Notes: generated by a model not told the origin, from the sequence alone. 64,000 nt of DNA from Halanaerobium congolense (GCF_004366375.1 NZ_SOEF01000002.1:1-64000); one strand, 5' to 3'; positions 16,927 to 25,657 are shown, counted from the stretch's first letter. Numbers and translations are program-made.

Positions 16927-18375
16927 ATGTATGATGTCAGTATTATAGGGGCTGGAGTTGTTGGTTCAGCAATTGCTAGAGAGCTGTCTAAATATAATTT
17001 AGATATTGCTCTAATTGAAAAAGAATCTGATGTTTCTACAGGTGCCTCAAAGGCAAATACAGGAATTGTTCACGGAGGTTATGTTGGCAAGGCCGGGACC
17101 TTAAAAGGAGAACTATGCATTAAAGGAAATGAGCTTTATCAGGATTTGAACGACAAATTACATTTTGGTTATAAAAAAACTGGTGGAGTTGTACTCGCTT
17201 TTGATGATGAAGATGAAAAAACCTTAGAAAAATTATATGAAAATGCTTTAAAAGTTGGTCAGTCAGAAGATGACATTGAAATAATCTATGGTGATCAAAT
17301 TAAAGAAATTGAACCACATGTTAGTGACGAAGCACAGGCAGCTTTTTATTGTAAAAGTATTGGTGTAACTTCACCATTTGAATTTACTATTGCTCTGGCA
17401 GAAAATGCTGTTGATAATGGAGTAGATTTAAAGTTAGAATCAGAGGTTATAAATATTGAAAAGTACAGTGATTATTTTGAAATAGAAACAGTAAAAGAGA
17501 AAGTTAAAAGCCGCTATGTAGTAAATGCAGCTGGAATTTATGCTGATAAAATAGCTTCTATGCTTGATGCTGATGATTTTGAAATCTATCCAATGCGGGG
17601 AGAATATGTGGTATTTAGTAAAAGTCAGGGTCATTTAGTTAATACCGTAATCTTTCAGGCACCAAATCCTAAAACTAAGGGTGTTGTCACAACTACAACC
17701 ACCCACGGTAATTTTATGATTGGCCCGAATGCAGAAGAAATAGATAAGAAAAATGATGTCAGCACAACTTTTAAAGAAATCAAATATATTATCGACCAAT
17801 CTCGAAAATCAATTCCGGATTTTGATACAAATCGAATGCTGAGAACTTTTGCCGGTTTGAGACCTAAAAGTACCAGAGGAGATTTTATTATTGAAGAAAG
17901 CAGTGTTAAAGGCTTTATCCAAGCAGCAGGTATCGACTCTCCTGGAATTACATCATCACCTGCTGTCGCCAAAAAAGTAGTGAACATATTGAATGAATCC
18001 GGACTTGAGCTGAATCAAAACAAGGATTTTAATCCTTATCGCCTAGGAATAACTGTAAAAAAAGATGAAAATTTTGCTGGTGAGATAGACCATCAAGATC
18101 CAGAAAAAAATATTATCTGCCGCTGTGAAACTGTGACTGAAGCTGAAATTTTAGATGCATTAAGCCGTTCAATTCCAATTAAAACAACTGATGCAGTTAA
18201 AAGAAGAACAAGAGCTAAAACTGGGGAATGTCAGGCTAATTTCTGCGGCAGCCGCATTAAAAATCTTTTGAGTCGTGAGTTAGATATACCTGTGGAGCAG
18301 ATAAAAGATAGAGATGAGGATTATGTGCCCGAAAGGCTGGATGTTTTTGAGCTTAAAAAGAAGTTGAATTCATAA
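16927..18375 (+). CDS. FAD-dependent oxidoreductase with BFD-like [2Fe-2S] domain (GlpA/LhgO-like)
   Basis: A 482-residue flavoenzyme. The Rossmann dinucleotide motif GAGVVGSAIARELSKY begins at residue 8, followed by the DAO fold with GIVHGGYVGKAGTLKGELC. The C-terminal region (about 395-450) holds CRC..C..C cysteines (IICRCETVTEAEI and TGECQANFCG), as in the bacterioferritin-associated-ferredoxin-like domain of GlpA-type dehydrogenases. It likely oxidises a 2-hydroxyacid or glycerol 3-phosphate. GlpB/GlpC partners are absent, so the substrate is open. It is cotranscribed with the desulfurase and DUF3343 genes. Confidence 0.82.
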   Translation: MYDVSIIGAGVVGSAIARELSKYNLDIALIEKESDVSTGASKANTGIVHGGYVGKAGTLKGELCIKGNELYQDLNDKLHFGYKKTGGVVLAFDDEDEKTLEKLYENALKVGQSEDDIEIIYGDQIKEIEPHVSDEAQAAFYCKSIGVTSPFEFTIALAENAVDNGVDLKLESEVINIEKYSDYFEIETVKEKVKSRYVVNAAGIYADKIASMLDADDFEIYPMRGEYVVFSKSQGHLVNTVIFQAPNPKTKGVVTTTTTHGNFMIGPNAEEIDKKNDVSTTFKEIKYIIDQSRKSIPDFDTNRMLRTFAGLRPKSTRGDFIIEESSVKGFIQAAGIDSPGITSSPAVAKKVVNILNESGLELNQNKDFNPYRLGITVKKDENFAGEIDHQDPEKNIICRCETVTEAEILDALSRSIPIKTTDAVKRRTRAKTGECQANFCGSRIKNLLSRELDIPVEQIKDRDEDYVPERLDVFELKKKLNS

Positions 18376-18386
18376 ATACTCATTTA

Positions 18387-18512
18387 ATGGCTGTCTATTT
18401 TTTTGGTTCGATGCAGGGAATTATTGAATATGCTTTAACTGAACCGGAAATGGAGCTTTTAGAGTCTGCACCAGATTTTATTTTAGCCAGAATTAATAAT
18501 ATTTTTATGTAA
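18387..18512 (+). pseudogene. Remnant resembling a TetR-family C-terminus
   Basis: A 41-codon open frame from ATG 18387 reads MAVYFFGSMQGIIEYALTEP and ends LARINNIFM. This looks like the last helices of a TetR/AcrR regulator (a helix with FxGxxxGIIEYAL followed by a final ARINNIF helix). No ribosome binding site or DNA-binding domain is present. A TetR-type operator lies just downstream at 18627-18644. The identification is from pattern memory and is tentative. Confidence 0.35.
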
Positions 18513-18568
18513 TTTACTCAAACTTCCACTTGCGAAAGGGTTATTTATGTGCGAAGTTTGAGTAAATT
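18511..18568. repeat. Inverted repeat with 16-base perfect arms
   Basis: AATTTACTCAAACTTC (18511-18526) is exactly complementary to GAAGTTTGAGTAAATT (18553-18568), with a 26-base loop that has a further CAC/GTG pair. It lies between the TetR-like remnant and the cupin promoter. It may be a terminator for the remnant, or one of the long inverted repeats common in the gaps of this window. Confidence 0.65.
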
Positions 18569-18626
18569 AAATTTGTGTGAGCTGTATCACGGCAGTAAGC
18601 AAAGTAAAGTGCTATACTGCAACTAG

Positions 18627-18644
18627 TGAATGAGTAATCATTCA
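18627..18644. promoter_or_regulatory. TetR-type operator palindrome at the cupin promoter
   Basis: TGAATGA-GTAA-TCATTCA is a perfect dyad with four central bases, the general form of TetR/AcrR operators. A TATAAT lies at 18656-18661, so the dyad covers the -35 region of the cupin gene promoter and would block polymerase when bound. No regulator gene is intact nearby; only the TetR-like remnant at 18387 is. Confidence 0.55.
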
Positions 18645-18704
18645 TATTAGCTATTTATAATATAGTAATTAAAAATATTTATTAAAATGAAAGGAATGAT
18701 TTTT

Positions 18705-19022
18705 GTGGAAATTATTAAATTAAGTGAGTTAGAAGGAAATAAGAATAAGAGAGGTGTTATTGCTAAGGCAGTACTAAAACATGATAATGCTCAGGTTATG
18801 AACCTTATTTTATCTGAAGGTGATGTTGTTCCAGCTCATCAGGTACCTGTAGATGTATTTTTCTACATTAAAGAAGGGAAAGGAACTTTAAGAATTGGTG
18901 ACGAATCAAGTGTAGTTGAAGCAGGAACAATTGTAACCTGTCCTCCAAATACTGAAATGGAATTAAAAGCTGACCAGGGAGAAAAATTTGAAGTCTTAAA
19001 TGTTAAAACTCCATCGTTATAA
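18705..19022 (+). CDS. Small cupin-domain protein
   Basis: A 105-residue single-domain cupin (beta barrel). The two cupin motifs are degenerate: GDVVPAHQVPVDVFFYIKEGKG and later PPNTEMELKADQGEKFEVLNV, with only one clear metal-type histidine (AHQ). The ligand is unknown. The GTG at 18705 is preferred because AAAGGA (18690-18695) lies nine bases upstream; the ATG at 18687 has no ribosome binding site and would include that signal within the gene. It is probably monocistronic and repressible through the dyad at 18627-18644. Confidence 0.8.
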   Translation: MEIIKLSELEGNKNKRGVIAKAVLKHDNAQVMNLILSEGDVVPAHQVPVDVFFYIKEGKGTLRIGDESSVVEAGTIVTCPPNTEMELKADQGEKFEVLNVKTPSL

Positions 19023-19126
19023 ATAAAATTGTACTTAAGCACCAGAATTTTTAAAGAGAAGTTGATTTATAAAAATATAACAAGATATTTTGAAAAGAAA
19101 AATTCACCCCTAAAAATAGGAAACAC

Positions 19127-19160
19127 AAAAAACCCGGCCCGATTAAAGGCTGGGTTTAAT
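19127..19160. terminator. Bidirectional terminator between cupin and aldo/keto reductase
   Basis: AAACCCGGCC pairs with GGCTGGGTTT with one mismatch across a short loop, flanked by A-rich and T-rich runs on opposite sides. It sits between convergent genes and can serve both. Confidence 0.75.
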
Positions 19161-19164
19161 AATT

Positions 19165-19980
19165 TTAATCAAAATTTGGGTAACCGGGATCAATTAAGCG
19201 GTTATTTTGATCCAATAGCTCCATTTCTCGAGCTGCATCAATTGGGAAGTCCCAGTCGAAGATCTCTAAGTTATTTTTAAGATGAGCTTTAGAACTTGCT
19301 TTAGGAATAACTGCAATATTTTTCTCAACCAGCCACCTTAAAGCCAGCTGTGCAGGAGATTTATCGTATTTTTCTCCCAGTGATTTTAAGACGCTATTTT
19401 CAAATACTTCTCCCTGGGCCAGCGGAGCATAAGCAGTTAGAATAATATCATTTTTGAAAGCAAAGTCTAAAAGTTCTTTTTGATAAAGAGTCGGGTGAAA
19501 TTCTACCTGATTAACAGTTATTAAATCAGGATAAGCAGCTAAGGCTTTTTTGAGAAGTGGAATAGTAAAATTGCTGACTCCGATATTTTTAGCTTTACCA
19601 GCTTCTTTTAATTCTTTCATTGCTTTTAAAGATTCTTCAACCGGAACTTCTGGACTGGGCCAGTGAATTAAAAGCAGGTCAAAATATTTTAGATCAAGTT
19701 CATTTAAGAGGCGAGAGGCAGTCTTTTTTAGCTGTCTATATTCTAAATCTTCACTCTGGATTTTAGAAGTAATAAACAAATCTTCACGCCTTACATCAGA
19801 TTCATTTAATGCTTCAGCAATCGCTCTGTGATTTCCATACATGTCAGCAGTGTCTACCTGTCGGTAGCCCAGCTCGAGAGCTTCTTTTACTACTTGAGTA
19901 CATTCTTTACCTCGTAAACCTGAGGTCCCTAATCCCAGTGCAGGCATTTTATTTCCATTTTTCAGTTCAAATTTTTTCAT
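19165..19980 (-). CDS. Aldo/keto reductase
   Basis: A 271-residue NADPH-dependent carbonyl reductase of the AKR family (AKR5-like, 2,5-diketo-gluconate reductase type). Seen in order: the start NGNKMPALGLGTSGLRG, catalytic Asp/Tyr in YRQVDTADMYGNH (about 40-52), Lys in FITSKIQ, and His in LLIHWPSP. IGVSNF and the C-terminal VIPKASS cofactor motif complete the barrel. AAGGGTG precedes the start on the minus strand. It stands alone and convergent to the cupin gene. The substrate cannot be inferred. Confidence 0.9.
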   Translation of the reverse strand: MKKFELKNGNKMPALGLGTSGLRGKECTQVVKEALELGYRQVDTADMYGNHRAIAEALNESDVRREDLFITSKIQSEDLEYRQLKKTASRLLNELDLKYFDLLLIHWPSPEVPVEESLKAMKELKEAGKAKNIGVSNFTIPLLKKALAAYPDLITVNQVEFHPTLYQKELLDFAFKNDIILTAYAPLAQGEVFENSVLKSLGEKYDKSPAQLALRWLVEKNIAVIPKASSKAHLKNNLEIFDWDFPIDAAREMELLDQNNRLIDPGYPNFD

Positions 19981-20097
19981 TTAAATCACCCTTTCTAATT
20001 AATATTTCTCATCAACATTATATAGGATCCAATAAGATGCAGCCATTAATTATTTAACATCAAAAGGCAAATTAATTTTTTTAATCAGTTAAATAGC

Positions 20098-20126
20098 TTG
20101 ATTCAAATACTTTAATGCGATAAAAT
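20098..20126 (+). promoter_or_regulatory. Sigma-A promoter of argCBD
   Basis: TTGATT (20098-20103), a 17-base spacer and TAAAAT (20121-20126), about 110 bases upstream of argC. No T-box core or clear ArgR box was found between it and the gene. Confidence 0.55.
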
Positions 20127-20154
20127 AAGCCAAAGATATCATTTGTTTATAACT

Positions 20155-20192
20155 TTTATTTTAGTTTAAAAAATTTATTTTAGTTTAAAAAA
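20155..20192. repeat. Perfect 19-base tandem duplication in the argC leader
   Basis: TTTATTTTAGTTTAAAAAA occurs twice without a gap (20155-20173 and 20174-20192). It may be simple slippage in AT-rich sequence. Confidence 0.8.
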
Positions 20193-20239
20193 ATAGGAGT
20201 TTGAAATAAGACAATTTTGTGAAGTAGAGGAGTGAGCAG

Positions 20240-21337
20240 ATGAAAAAAGTTAGTATAATTGGAGCTACCGGTTATGTTGGGATAGAGCTAATGCGGCTTC
20301 TGCATCAGCACTCAGAAGTTAAAATTAAGGATTTGATCTCTAAGAGCAGTGCCGGTCAGAGATTAACTGATTTATACCCACAGTTTAGAGGTTCAGAACT
20401 AAATAATTATCAATTAAAGGCGATGGAAGATTTTCAAGCTGAAGCAAGTGATTTAATTTTTACAGCTCTGCCCCATGGAGTTTCGCAGAATATTGTAGGC
20501 GAGCTTTCTGGTAAAGGTGCAAAAATAATTGATTTGAGTGGAGATTTTCGCTACCATGATTTAGATATTTATGAAGAATGGTATGGAGTTAAGCATAAAC
20601 ACCCTGAGCTGGCAGCAGAAGCTGCTTATGGGCTGGTGGAATTAAACCGTGAACAGATAAAAAAAGCAGATTTAGTGGCCAATCCTGGCTGTTATGTAAC
20701 TGCATCACTGCTGGGGATTTTACCAATGCTGAGTTTTTCTAAAGCAGATTTAAGCTCGATAATTATTGATGCTAAATCAGGTGTTAGCGGAGCCGGACGC
20801 AGTTTAAAAGAAAATCTGCTGTTTACAGAAACTCATAACAGCATGAAGGCCTACAGCCCTGCTGTTCATAGACATAGCTCGGAGATCGAATATATTGCAA
20901 ATCAGTTTTTAAAGGGAGAGTATGATTCTGATTTAAAGACTTTTAATCCAGCAGATATTTCAACTGGTGCAGACAGAGCTCAAATTTTATTTACACCTCA
21001 CTTGGTTCCGATTAAAAGAGGAATTTTAGCAACTATTTATTTTAATTTGAAGGAGTCAAGTTCAGAAGCAGAGATCATAGAACTGTTTCAGCAGGCTTAT
21101 AATGAAGAAGAATTTGTCCAGGTGCTGGCAGATCAGCTGCCGGAAATTAAAAATGTTGCCGGTTCAAACTTTGCCCAAATTGGTTTTAAATATGATCAGC
21201 GTACAGCAAGATTAATTATTGTTTCTGTTATTGATAACATGCTCAAGGGAGCAGCAGGTCAGGCAGTACAGAATATGAATTTGATTTTTGGTTATCCAGA
21301 AAACACAGGACTTAAAGCAACAGCTTTATTTCCCTAA
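20240..21337 (+). CDS. argC: N-acetyl-gamma-glutamyl-phosphate reductase
   Basis: Reduces N-acetylglutamyl phosphate to the semialdehyde with NADPH, the third step of arginine synthesis. The NADP motif GATGYVG is at residues 8-14, and the catalytic cysteine is Cys151 in ANPGCYVTA. The protein is 365 residues, a little longer than the common 345. First gene of an argC-argB-argD run in pathway order; argJ or argA is not in the window. GAGGAGTGAG lies just before the start. Confidence 0.96.
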   Translation: MKKVSIIGATGYVGIELMRLLHQHSEVKIKDLISKSSAGQRLTDLYPQFRGSELNNYQLKAMEDFQAEASDLIFTALPHGVSQNIVGELSGKGAKIIDLSGDFRYHDLDIYEEWYGVKHKHPELAAEAAYGLVELNREQIKKADLVANPGCYVTASLLGILPMLSFSKADLSSIIIDAKSGVSGAGRSLKENLLFTETHNSMKAYSPAVHRHSSEIEYIANQFLKGEYDSDLKTFNPADISTGADRAQILFTPHLVPIKRGILATIYFNLKESSSEAEIIELFQQAYNEEEFVQVLADQLPEIKNVAGSNFAQIGFKYDQRTARLIIVSVIDNMLKGAAGQAVQNMNLIFGYPENTGLKATALFP

Positions 21338-21376
21338 ATTTAACATTATTTTCTAAGTAGTGAGGAGGAGAGTAAA

Positions 21377-22246
21377 ATAGAGAAATTAATCGAAAAAGCA
21401 AATGTTTTAATTGAAGCTTTACCTTATTTTAAAGACTTTTTTGGTAAGACTTTTGTGATCAAATATGGCGGCAGTATTATGGCTGATGCGGAATTGAAAG
21501 AAAAATTAATTGAAGATATTACCCTGCTTAAATATGTGGGAATCAATCCTGTGGTTGTCCACGGTGGTGGCCAGGCAATTAATAAAACTCTGGACCGTTT
21601 AAATATTGAATCTAATTTTATTGATGGACTCAGAGTTACAGATAAAGATACTATGGAAATTGTCGAAATGGTGCTTTCAGCCCAAATTAATAAAGAAATT
21701 GTCGCTTTGATGAATAAAATGCAGGCTAAGGCAGTAGGTATTTCAGGTAAAGATGGCAGTTTAATTAGAGCCAAAAAGAAAGAATTTAGTGACCCGGCAA
21801 AAGATTTAGGTTTTGTAGGAGAAGTTGATCAGATCAATCCTGAATTAGTAGAAAAATTGATTGAAGACGGTTATATTCCTGTAATTGCTCCGGTGGGAGT
21901 TAATGAAAAAGGGGAAACTTTAAACATTAATGCAGATAGTGTTGCCGGCGAATTAGCAGCAGCTTTAAAAGCAGAAAAGTTAATTTATCTGACAGATGTT
22001 GATGGAATCCGTTATGATGCAGCAGATGAGAGCACCAGAGTTTCTCAGCTGACATTCAGTGAAATCAAAGAATGGATTGCAGATGGAAAAATTAAAGGTG
22101 GTATGCTGCCCAAGGTTGAAGGCTGTATGCAGGCGGTAGAGAGTGGTGTTATTAGAACTCACATTTTAAATGGACTTGTAGCTCATCCGCTTTTATTAGA
22201 GATTTTTACTGATCAGGGAGTAGGAACAATGATTTTAAAAGATTAG
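21377..22246 (+). CDS. argB: Acetylglutamate kinase, apparently starting at AUA
   Basis: Phosphorylates N-acetylglutamate with ATP, the usual control point of the pathway. The glycine-rich motifs VIKYGGSIM and VVHGGGQAIN, the NADSVAGELAAAL segment and the C-terminal KGGMLPKVEGC are typical. The first canonical ATG (21455) would cut off 26 residues that clearly belong to ArgB (KLIEKANVLIEALPYF, then FGKTFVIKYGG). In frame, an ATA at 21377 lies six bases after a very strong GAGGAGGAG (21362-21370). It gives 289 residues, the normal ArgB length. No ATG, GTG or TTG is available in that position. AUA initiation is therefore inferred. Confidence 0.92.
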   Translation: MEKLIEKANVLIEALPYFKDFFGKTFVIKYGGSIMADAELKEKLIEDITLLKYVGINPVVVHGGGQAINKTLDRLNIESNFIDGLRVTDKDTMEIVEMVLSAQINKEIVALMNKMQAKAVGISGKDGSLIRAKKKEFSDPAKDLGFVGEVDQINPELVEKLIEDGYIPVIAPVGVNEKGETLNINADSVAGELAAALKAEKLIYLTDVDGIRYDAADESTRVSQLTFSEIKEWIADGKIKGGMLPKVEGCMQAVESGVIRTHILNGLVAHPLLLEIFTDQGVGTMILKD

Positions 22247-22322
22247 TTCAGTTCAGATTGAATTTAGGTTGAAATAATATTCTTAATTAAATATTTTAAG
22301 AAAAGAAGGGAGCAGATAAAAG

Positions 22323-23519
22323 ATGGAAATAAATGAAATTGTAGAAATGGATCAAAAACATTTTATGAATGTTTACAGCGGCAGATACCCGCTTTATGTG
22401 GAAAAAGCTGAGGGAATAAAAATATACAGTAAAGATGGTAAAGTCTATCGGGATTTTTTAGCTGGGATTGGTGTTAATGCATTAGGTTACAGCAACCAGC
22501 GTTTTAAAGATGCTTTAAAAGATCAGATTGATAAAATTATTCACTGTTCAAACCTCTATTACATAGAACCTCAGGCTGAATTGGAGAAAAAGCTCTGTCA
22601 AAATTCATGTTTTGACCGTATATTTTTTGCTAACAGCGGTTCAGAGGCAAATGAAGGTGCTTTAAAGCTGGCCCGTAAATATTTTAAGAAAAAAGGGAGT
22701 AATAAGTTTGAAACAATAACAGCTGATAATTCTTTTCATGGTAGAACAATGACAACAGTTACCGCAACTGGACAGGATAAGTATAAAGAACCATTTACCC
22801 CACTGCCGGAGGGTTTTTATACTGTTCCTTTTAATGATCTGGAAGCATTAAAAGAGGCAGTAACTGACAAAACAGCAGCTATTATGCTGGAGCCAATCCA
22901 GGGAGAAGGTGGAATTTACCCAGCAGAACAGAAATATTTAGAAGGAGTGCGCAAGCTCTGTGATCAAAAAGATATTCTTTTAATTTTTGACGAGGTTCAG
23001 TGCGGGATGGGCAGAACTGGTGAACTTTTTGCCTATCAAAACTACGGTGTTGAGGCAGATATTATTTCTCTGGCCAAAGCCTTAGGTGGTGGAGTTCCGA
23101 TTGGTGCTTTTATGGCTAAAGAAGAGGTGGCTTCTGCTTTTGAGCCCGGTGATCATGGTACAACTTTTGGCGGTAATCCGCTGGCCACCAGAGCTGCTTC
23201 CGAAGTTATTGATATTATGCTGGAAGCCGGGTTTTTAGAGGCTGTCAGAGAAAAGGGATCCTATCTGAAATCAGAATTAGATAAATTGGTTGCTGAAAAT
23301 GATAATTTAATCGAGACAAGAGGTAAAGGTTTAATGCTGGCTATAGAGCTCAGTGATGATTTATCAGCAAAGGAAATAACTGATGAGCTTTTCGAAAGAG
23401 GTTTTTTAGTTAATGCCGTTAAAGAGCATACCTTACGTTTTTTGCCACCTTTAGTAGTAGAAAAAGAAGATATGGATTTGCTGGTTAAAAATATTAGAGA
23501 AATAATTACAGAAAATTAG
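22323..23519 (+). CDS. argD: Acetylornithine aminotransferase
   Basis: PLP-dependent transamination of N-acetylglutamate semialdehyde to N-acetylornithine. The 398-residue length is standard. FANSGSEANEGALKLARKY is the cofactor phosphate region, FDEVQCGMGRTG carries the PLP aspartate, and Lys252 in SLAKALGGG is the Schiff-base lysine. It follows argB by 76 bases with AAGGGAGC upstream. Closely related transaminases (GABA, ornithine) look similar, but the context with argC and argB decides the call. Confidence 0.94.
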   Translation: MEINEIVEMDQKHFMNVYSGRYPLYVEKAEGIKIYSKDGKVYRDFLAGIGVNALGYSNQRFKDALKDQIDKIIHCSNLYYIEPQAELEKKLCQNSCFDRIFFANSGSEANEGALKLARKYFKKKGSNKFETITADNSFHGRTMTTVTATGQDKYKEPFTPLPEGFYTVPFNDLEALKEAVTDKTAAIMLEPIQGEGGIYPAEQKYLEGVRKLCDQKDILLIFDEVQCGMGRTGELFAYQNYGVEADIISLAKALGGGVPIGAFMAKEEVASAFEPGDHGTTFGGNPLATRAASEVIDIMLEAGFLEAVREKGSYLKSELDKLVAENDNLIETRGKGLMLAIELSDDLSAKEITDELFERGFLVNAVKEHTLRFLPPLVVEKEDMDLLVKNIREIITEN

Positions 23520-23590
23520 AGTTAAATTAACTTTAAATAAATTGTTTATTCTGCTATAATTAAAAAGATGAAAATAAATTTAAATAGAAA

Positions 23591-23635
23591 ATGATTGAGC
23601 TCCGGAAGCTTTTTAGCTTGATGGAGCTTTATCAT
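23591..23635 (+). terminator. Hairpin terminator after argCBD
   Basis: GAGCTCC pairs with GGAGCTTT with an inner AAGC/GCTT stem, extended by ATGAT/ATCAT at the base. A TATAAT at 23555-23560 with a weak TTTAAA 17 bases upstream could also start the next transcript, in which case this hairpin would sit in the leader of the SEC-C gene. Confidence 0.6.
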
Positions 23636-23675
23636 TTCATATTTCTAGTTTGATAAAGAAAGGTTGGTTAAAAAG

Positions 23676-25577
23676 ATGAATAAGAGATTGAAAGGTTTAA
23701 AAGATATTGTAGCCAAAAGAAGAGATAAAGATACGGTTCGTTCTTACAGTATCGGCAGGAACGAAGCCTGTCCCTGCGGCAGCGGCAAAAAATTTAAAAA
23801 ATGCTGTGCCCGCAATAATCCGGATAAAAGTATTGAAGAATATTTTGAAGCAGTGCAAGCCGCTGAAGAGGAAAAAGAAGTTTTAAAACTTTTAAAAGAG
23901 GCGGTGAAAAACTATCCATTAGAACACAGATTTTTACTGCCGCTAATAGTTTATACACTGCAGAACAATAATTATCAGCAGGCGGGAAAATATCTTAAAC
24001 ATGCCTGGCAGCTGATGGGAACAGAACTAGATGAGGCCTTTATTTCTCCTCTAGTCAATATTATGCTGGAACAGGAGGAAATTGATGAAGCTGAGGCACT
24101 TGTCCGGAAAGCATTAGAAGCTAAAGGAGAAAACATTCCGCTTTTAATTGCCTTAGCCGAAGTCTATAAAAAGGGGCAGAACTTTCAGCGTGTTAATGAT
24201 ATTATTGATCGGGCAATGCAGATTGATTCTGATAATTTACAGCTGATTATTTTCCGCCTGGAAACATTAATGGATTTAGATGATGTGGTAAGTGCGCTCA
24301 GCCTCTTTAAAAAACATTATGAGCAGTTAAAAGAGTATAAGCAGATGCGGGTAATTTCATTCTTAGATGATTTTATAACAAAAAGATTTAATCTAGCTGA
24401 AAATAAAGAACTTGAACAAAAAGAAGCTTTAGCTCAGGCAGCAGAAATTTTCAATGTTTTTCAGCAGCTCGATAACCTCAAAATGAGTTCTGCTGAATCT
24501 GAGGGGAGAGAGTTATTAAATGAGATTAAAGATCTACCACCTAAAAATTCTCAGATTGCTCTTGATATCCTGGCCCGCTATTTAGCAGCTGAATTATATG
24601 ATGATTTCAGGAATTTTGCAGAAGAACTGGAAGCTGATCATTTAAGAAATCCAGACTTTTTAAGACTCTTATTTTTAGCAGATTATCAGCAGGGTAATTT
24701 AAATGAAGCTGAAGAAAAAATAAAAACTGCCTTCACCATTGAAAAAAATAGAAAAGATGGACATTTTCATAACTGGCAGGTGGCTTCTGATTATCTAAGA
24801 TTTTTGGTAGAGTATGGGGAGAAGCAGAAGTTAGCTAAATTTGTTAAAGACTTCGCTGATCTGCTGGGAGAAGATGATAATCTCTTAGCAAGTTTAATGA
24901 TGTTAGTTGAAAGCGAAGAGGCCAGAAATCACCAAAAGAATCTTTTAGAAAGTCTGCTGGAACTAATCGAGACTGATTTAATAGATCAGATTCAGACAAA
25001 AGATATTTACAATAATCGTCTCTTTATTAGTTTATCTGCCCTTGATGGAGAAGAAACAATTTATGATAAGGGAAGAGATATTACAACTCAGGAATTAAGG
25101 GATGTTATCGCTGAAGTAGAAGCAGAAGATATTGATAGTCCGGTTTTAAGTTATGCAAAGTTAAGACTTTTGAAATATCAGTCCAATCTTGAAGCTGATC
25201 AAAAAGAAAAATTACTGCAGGAAGTTAAAAAAGCAGCTGTAGAAAGTTATTTTGATACTGTTGCTTATTACGAAACAATACTGAGATTTGACGATCCAGC
25301 ACCTATTTTAACAGAAATTCCTTATGGTAAGTTTTTAGATGATGAGTATTTAGATTTTTATAGGCTGGTAGCAGCTTTAAAATTAAATTATTACGAAATG
25401 GGAACTGAGCTTTTTCACCGTCAGCTTTTAAAAGAAAGCAAGCGTAACAAGGTTATGAGTTATCTTGTTAGGCTGCTGCGTTACTTTAAGCAGGATAGCT
25501 TAATTGAACACTTCAGAGCAATGGAAGTAGATGAAGTAATAATTAACTATTTAAAGAAGCTTTCTGAAAGAAGATAA
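23676..25577 (+). CDS. SEC-C motif and TPR-repeat protein
   Basis: A 633-residue protein. Near the N-terminus is a SEC-C zinc motif (NEACPCGSGKKFKKCC, Cys32, Cys34 and the final CC), the same motif that ends SecA. The remainder is almost entirely alpha-helical with repeated pairs of helices of TPR type (for example KNYPLEHRFLLPLIVYTL and YQQAGKYLKHAWQLMG), suited to protein binding. I know no defined function for this combination. The ATG at 23676 is preferred to a TTG 12 bases earlier that abuts the AAAGG signal. Monocistronic. Confidence 0.75.
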   Translation: MNKRLKGLKDIVAKRRDKDTVRSYSIGRNEACPCGSGKKFKKCCARNNPDKSIEEYFEAVQAAEEEKEVLKLLKEAVKNYPLEHRFLLPLIVYTLQNNNYQQAGKYLKHAWQLMGTELDEAFISPLVNIMLEQEEIDEAEALVRKALEAKGENIPLLIALAEVYKKGQNFQRVNDIIDRAMQIDSDNLQLIIFRLETLMDLDDVVSALSLFKKHYEQLKEYKQMRVISFLDDFITKRFNLAENKELEQKEALAQAAEIFNVFQQLDNLKMSSAESEGRELLNEIKDLPPKNSQIALDILARYLAAELYDDFRNFAEELEADHLRNPDFLRLLFLADYQQGNLNEAEEKIKTAFTIEKNRKDGHFHNWQVASDYLRFLVEYGEKQKLAKFVKDFADLLGEDDNLLASLMMLVESEEARNHQKNLLESLLELIETDLIDQIQTKDIYNNRLFISLSALDGEETIYDKGRDITTQELRDVIAEVEAEDIDSPVLSYAKLRLLKYQSNLEADQKEKLLQEVKKAAVESYFDTVAYYETILRFDDPAPILTEIPYGKFLDDEYLDFYRLVAALKLNYYEMGTELFHRQLLKESKRNKVMSYLVRLLRYFKQDSLIEHFRAMEVDEVIINYLKKLSERR

Positions 25578-25628
25578 TTATGATTTTGGAGATTTAGAAA
25601 ATAATTTAAGAAAATTTTCCTAAAATCC

Positions 25629-25657
25629 TTGTTATTTAAGTTGATAATTATTATAAT
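25629..25657 (+). promoter_or_regulatory. Promoter of the ECF S-component transcript
   Basis: TTGTTA (25629-25634), a 17-base spacer and TATAAT (25652-25657). The start site would be near 25664, exactly where the structured leader begins. Confidence 0.65.

Noticed and set aside
16927-18375. Glycerol-3-phosphate dehydrogenase GlpA
   Set aside because: Fold and BFD domain fit, but GlpB/GlpC and glycerol genes are absent, so only a family-level call was made.
19029-19280. 83-codon plus-strand frame overlapping the aldo/keto reductase end
   Set aside because: It runs through the bidirectional terminator and into the antisense of the reductase gene, and has no ribosome binding site.
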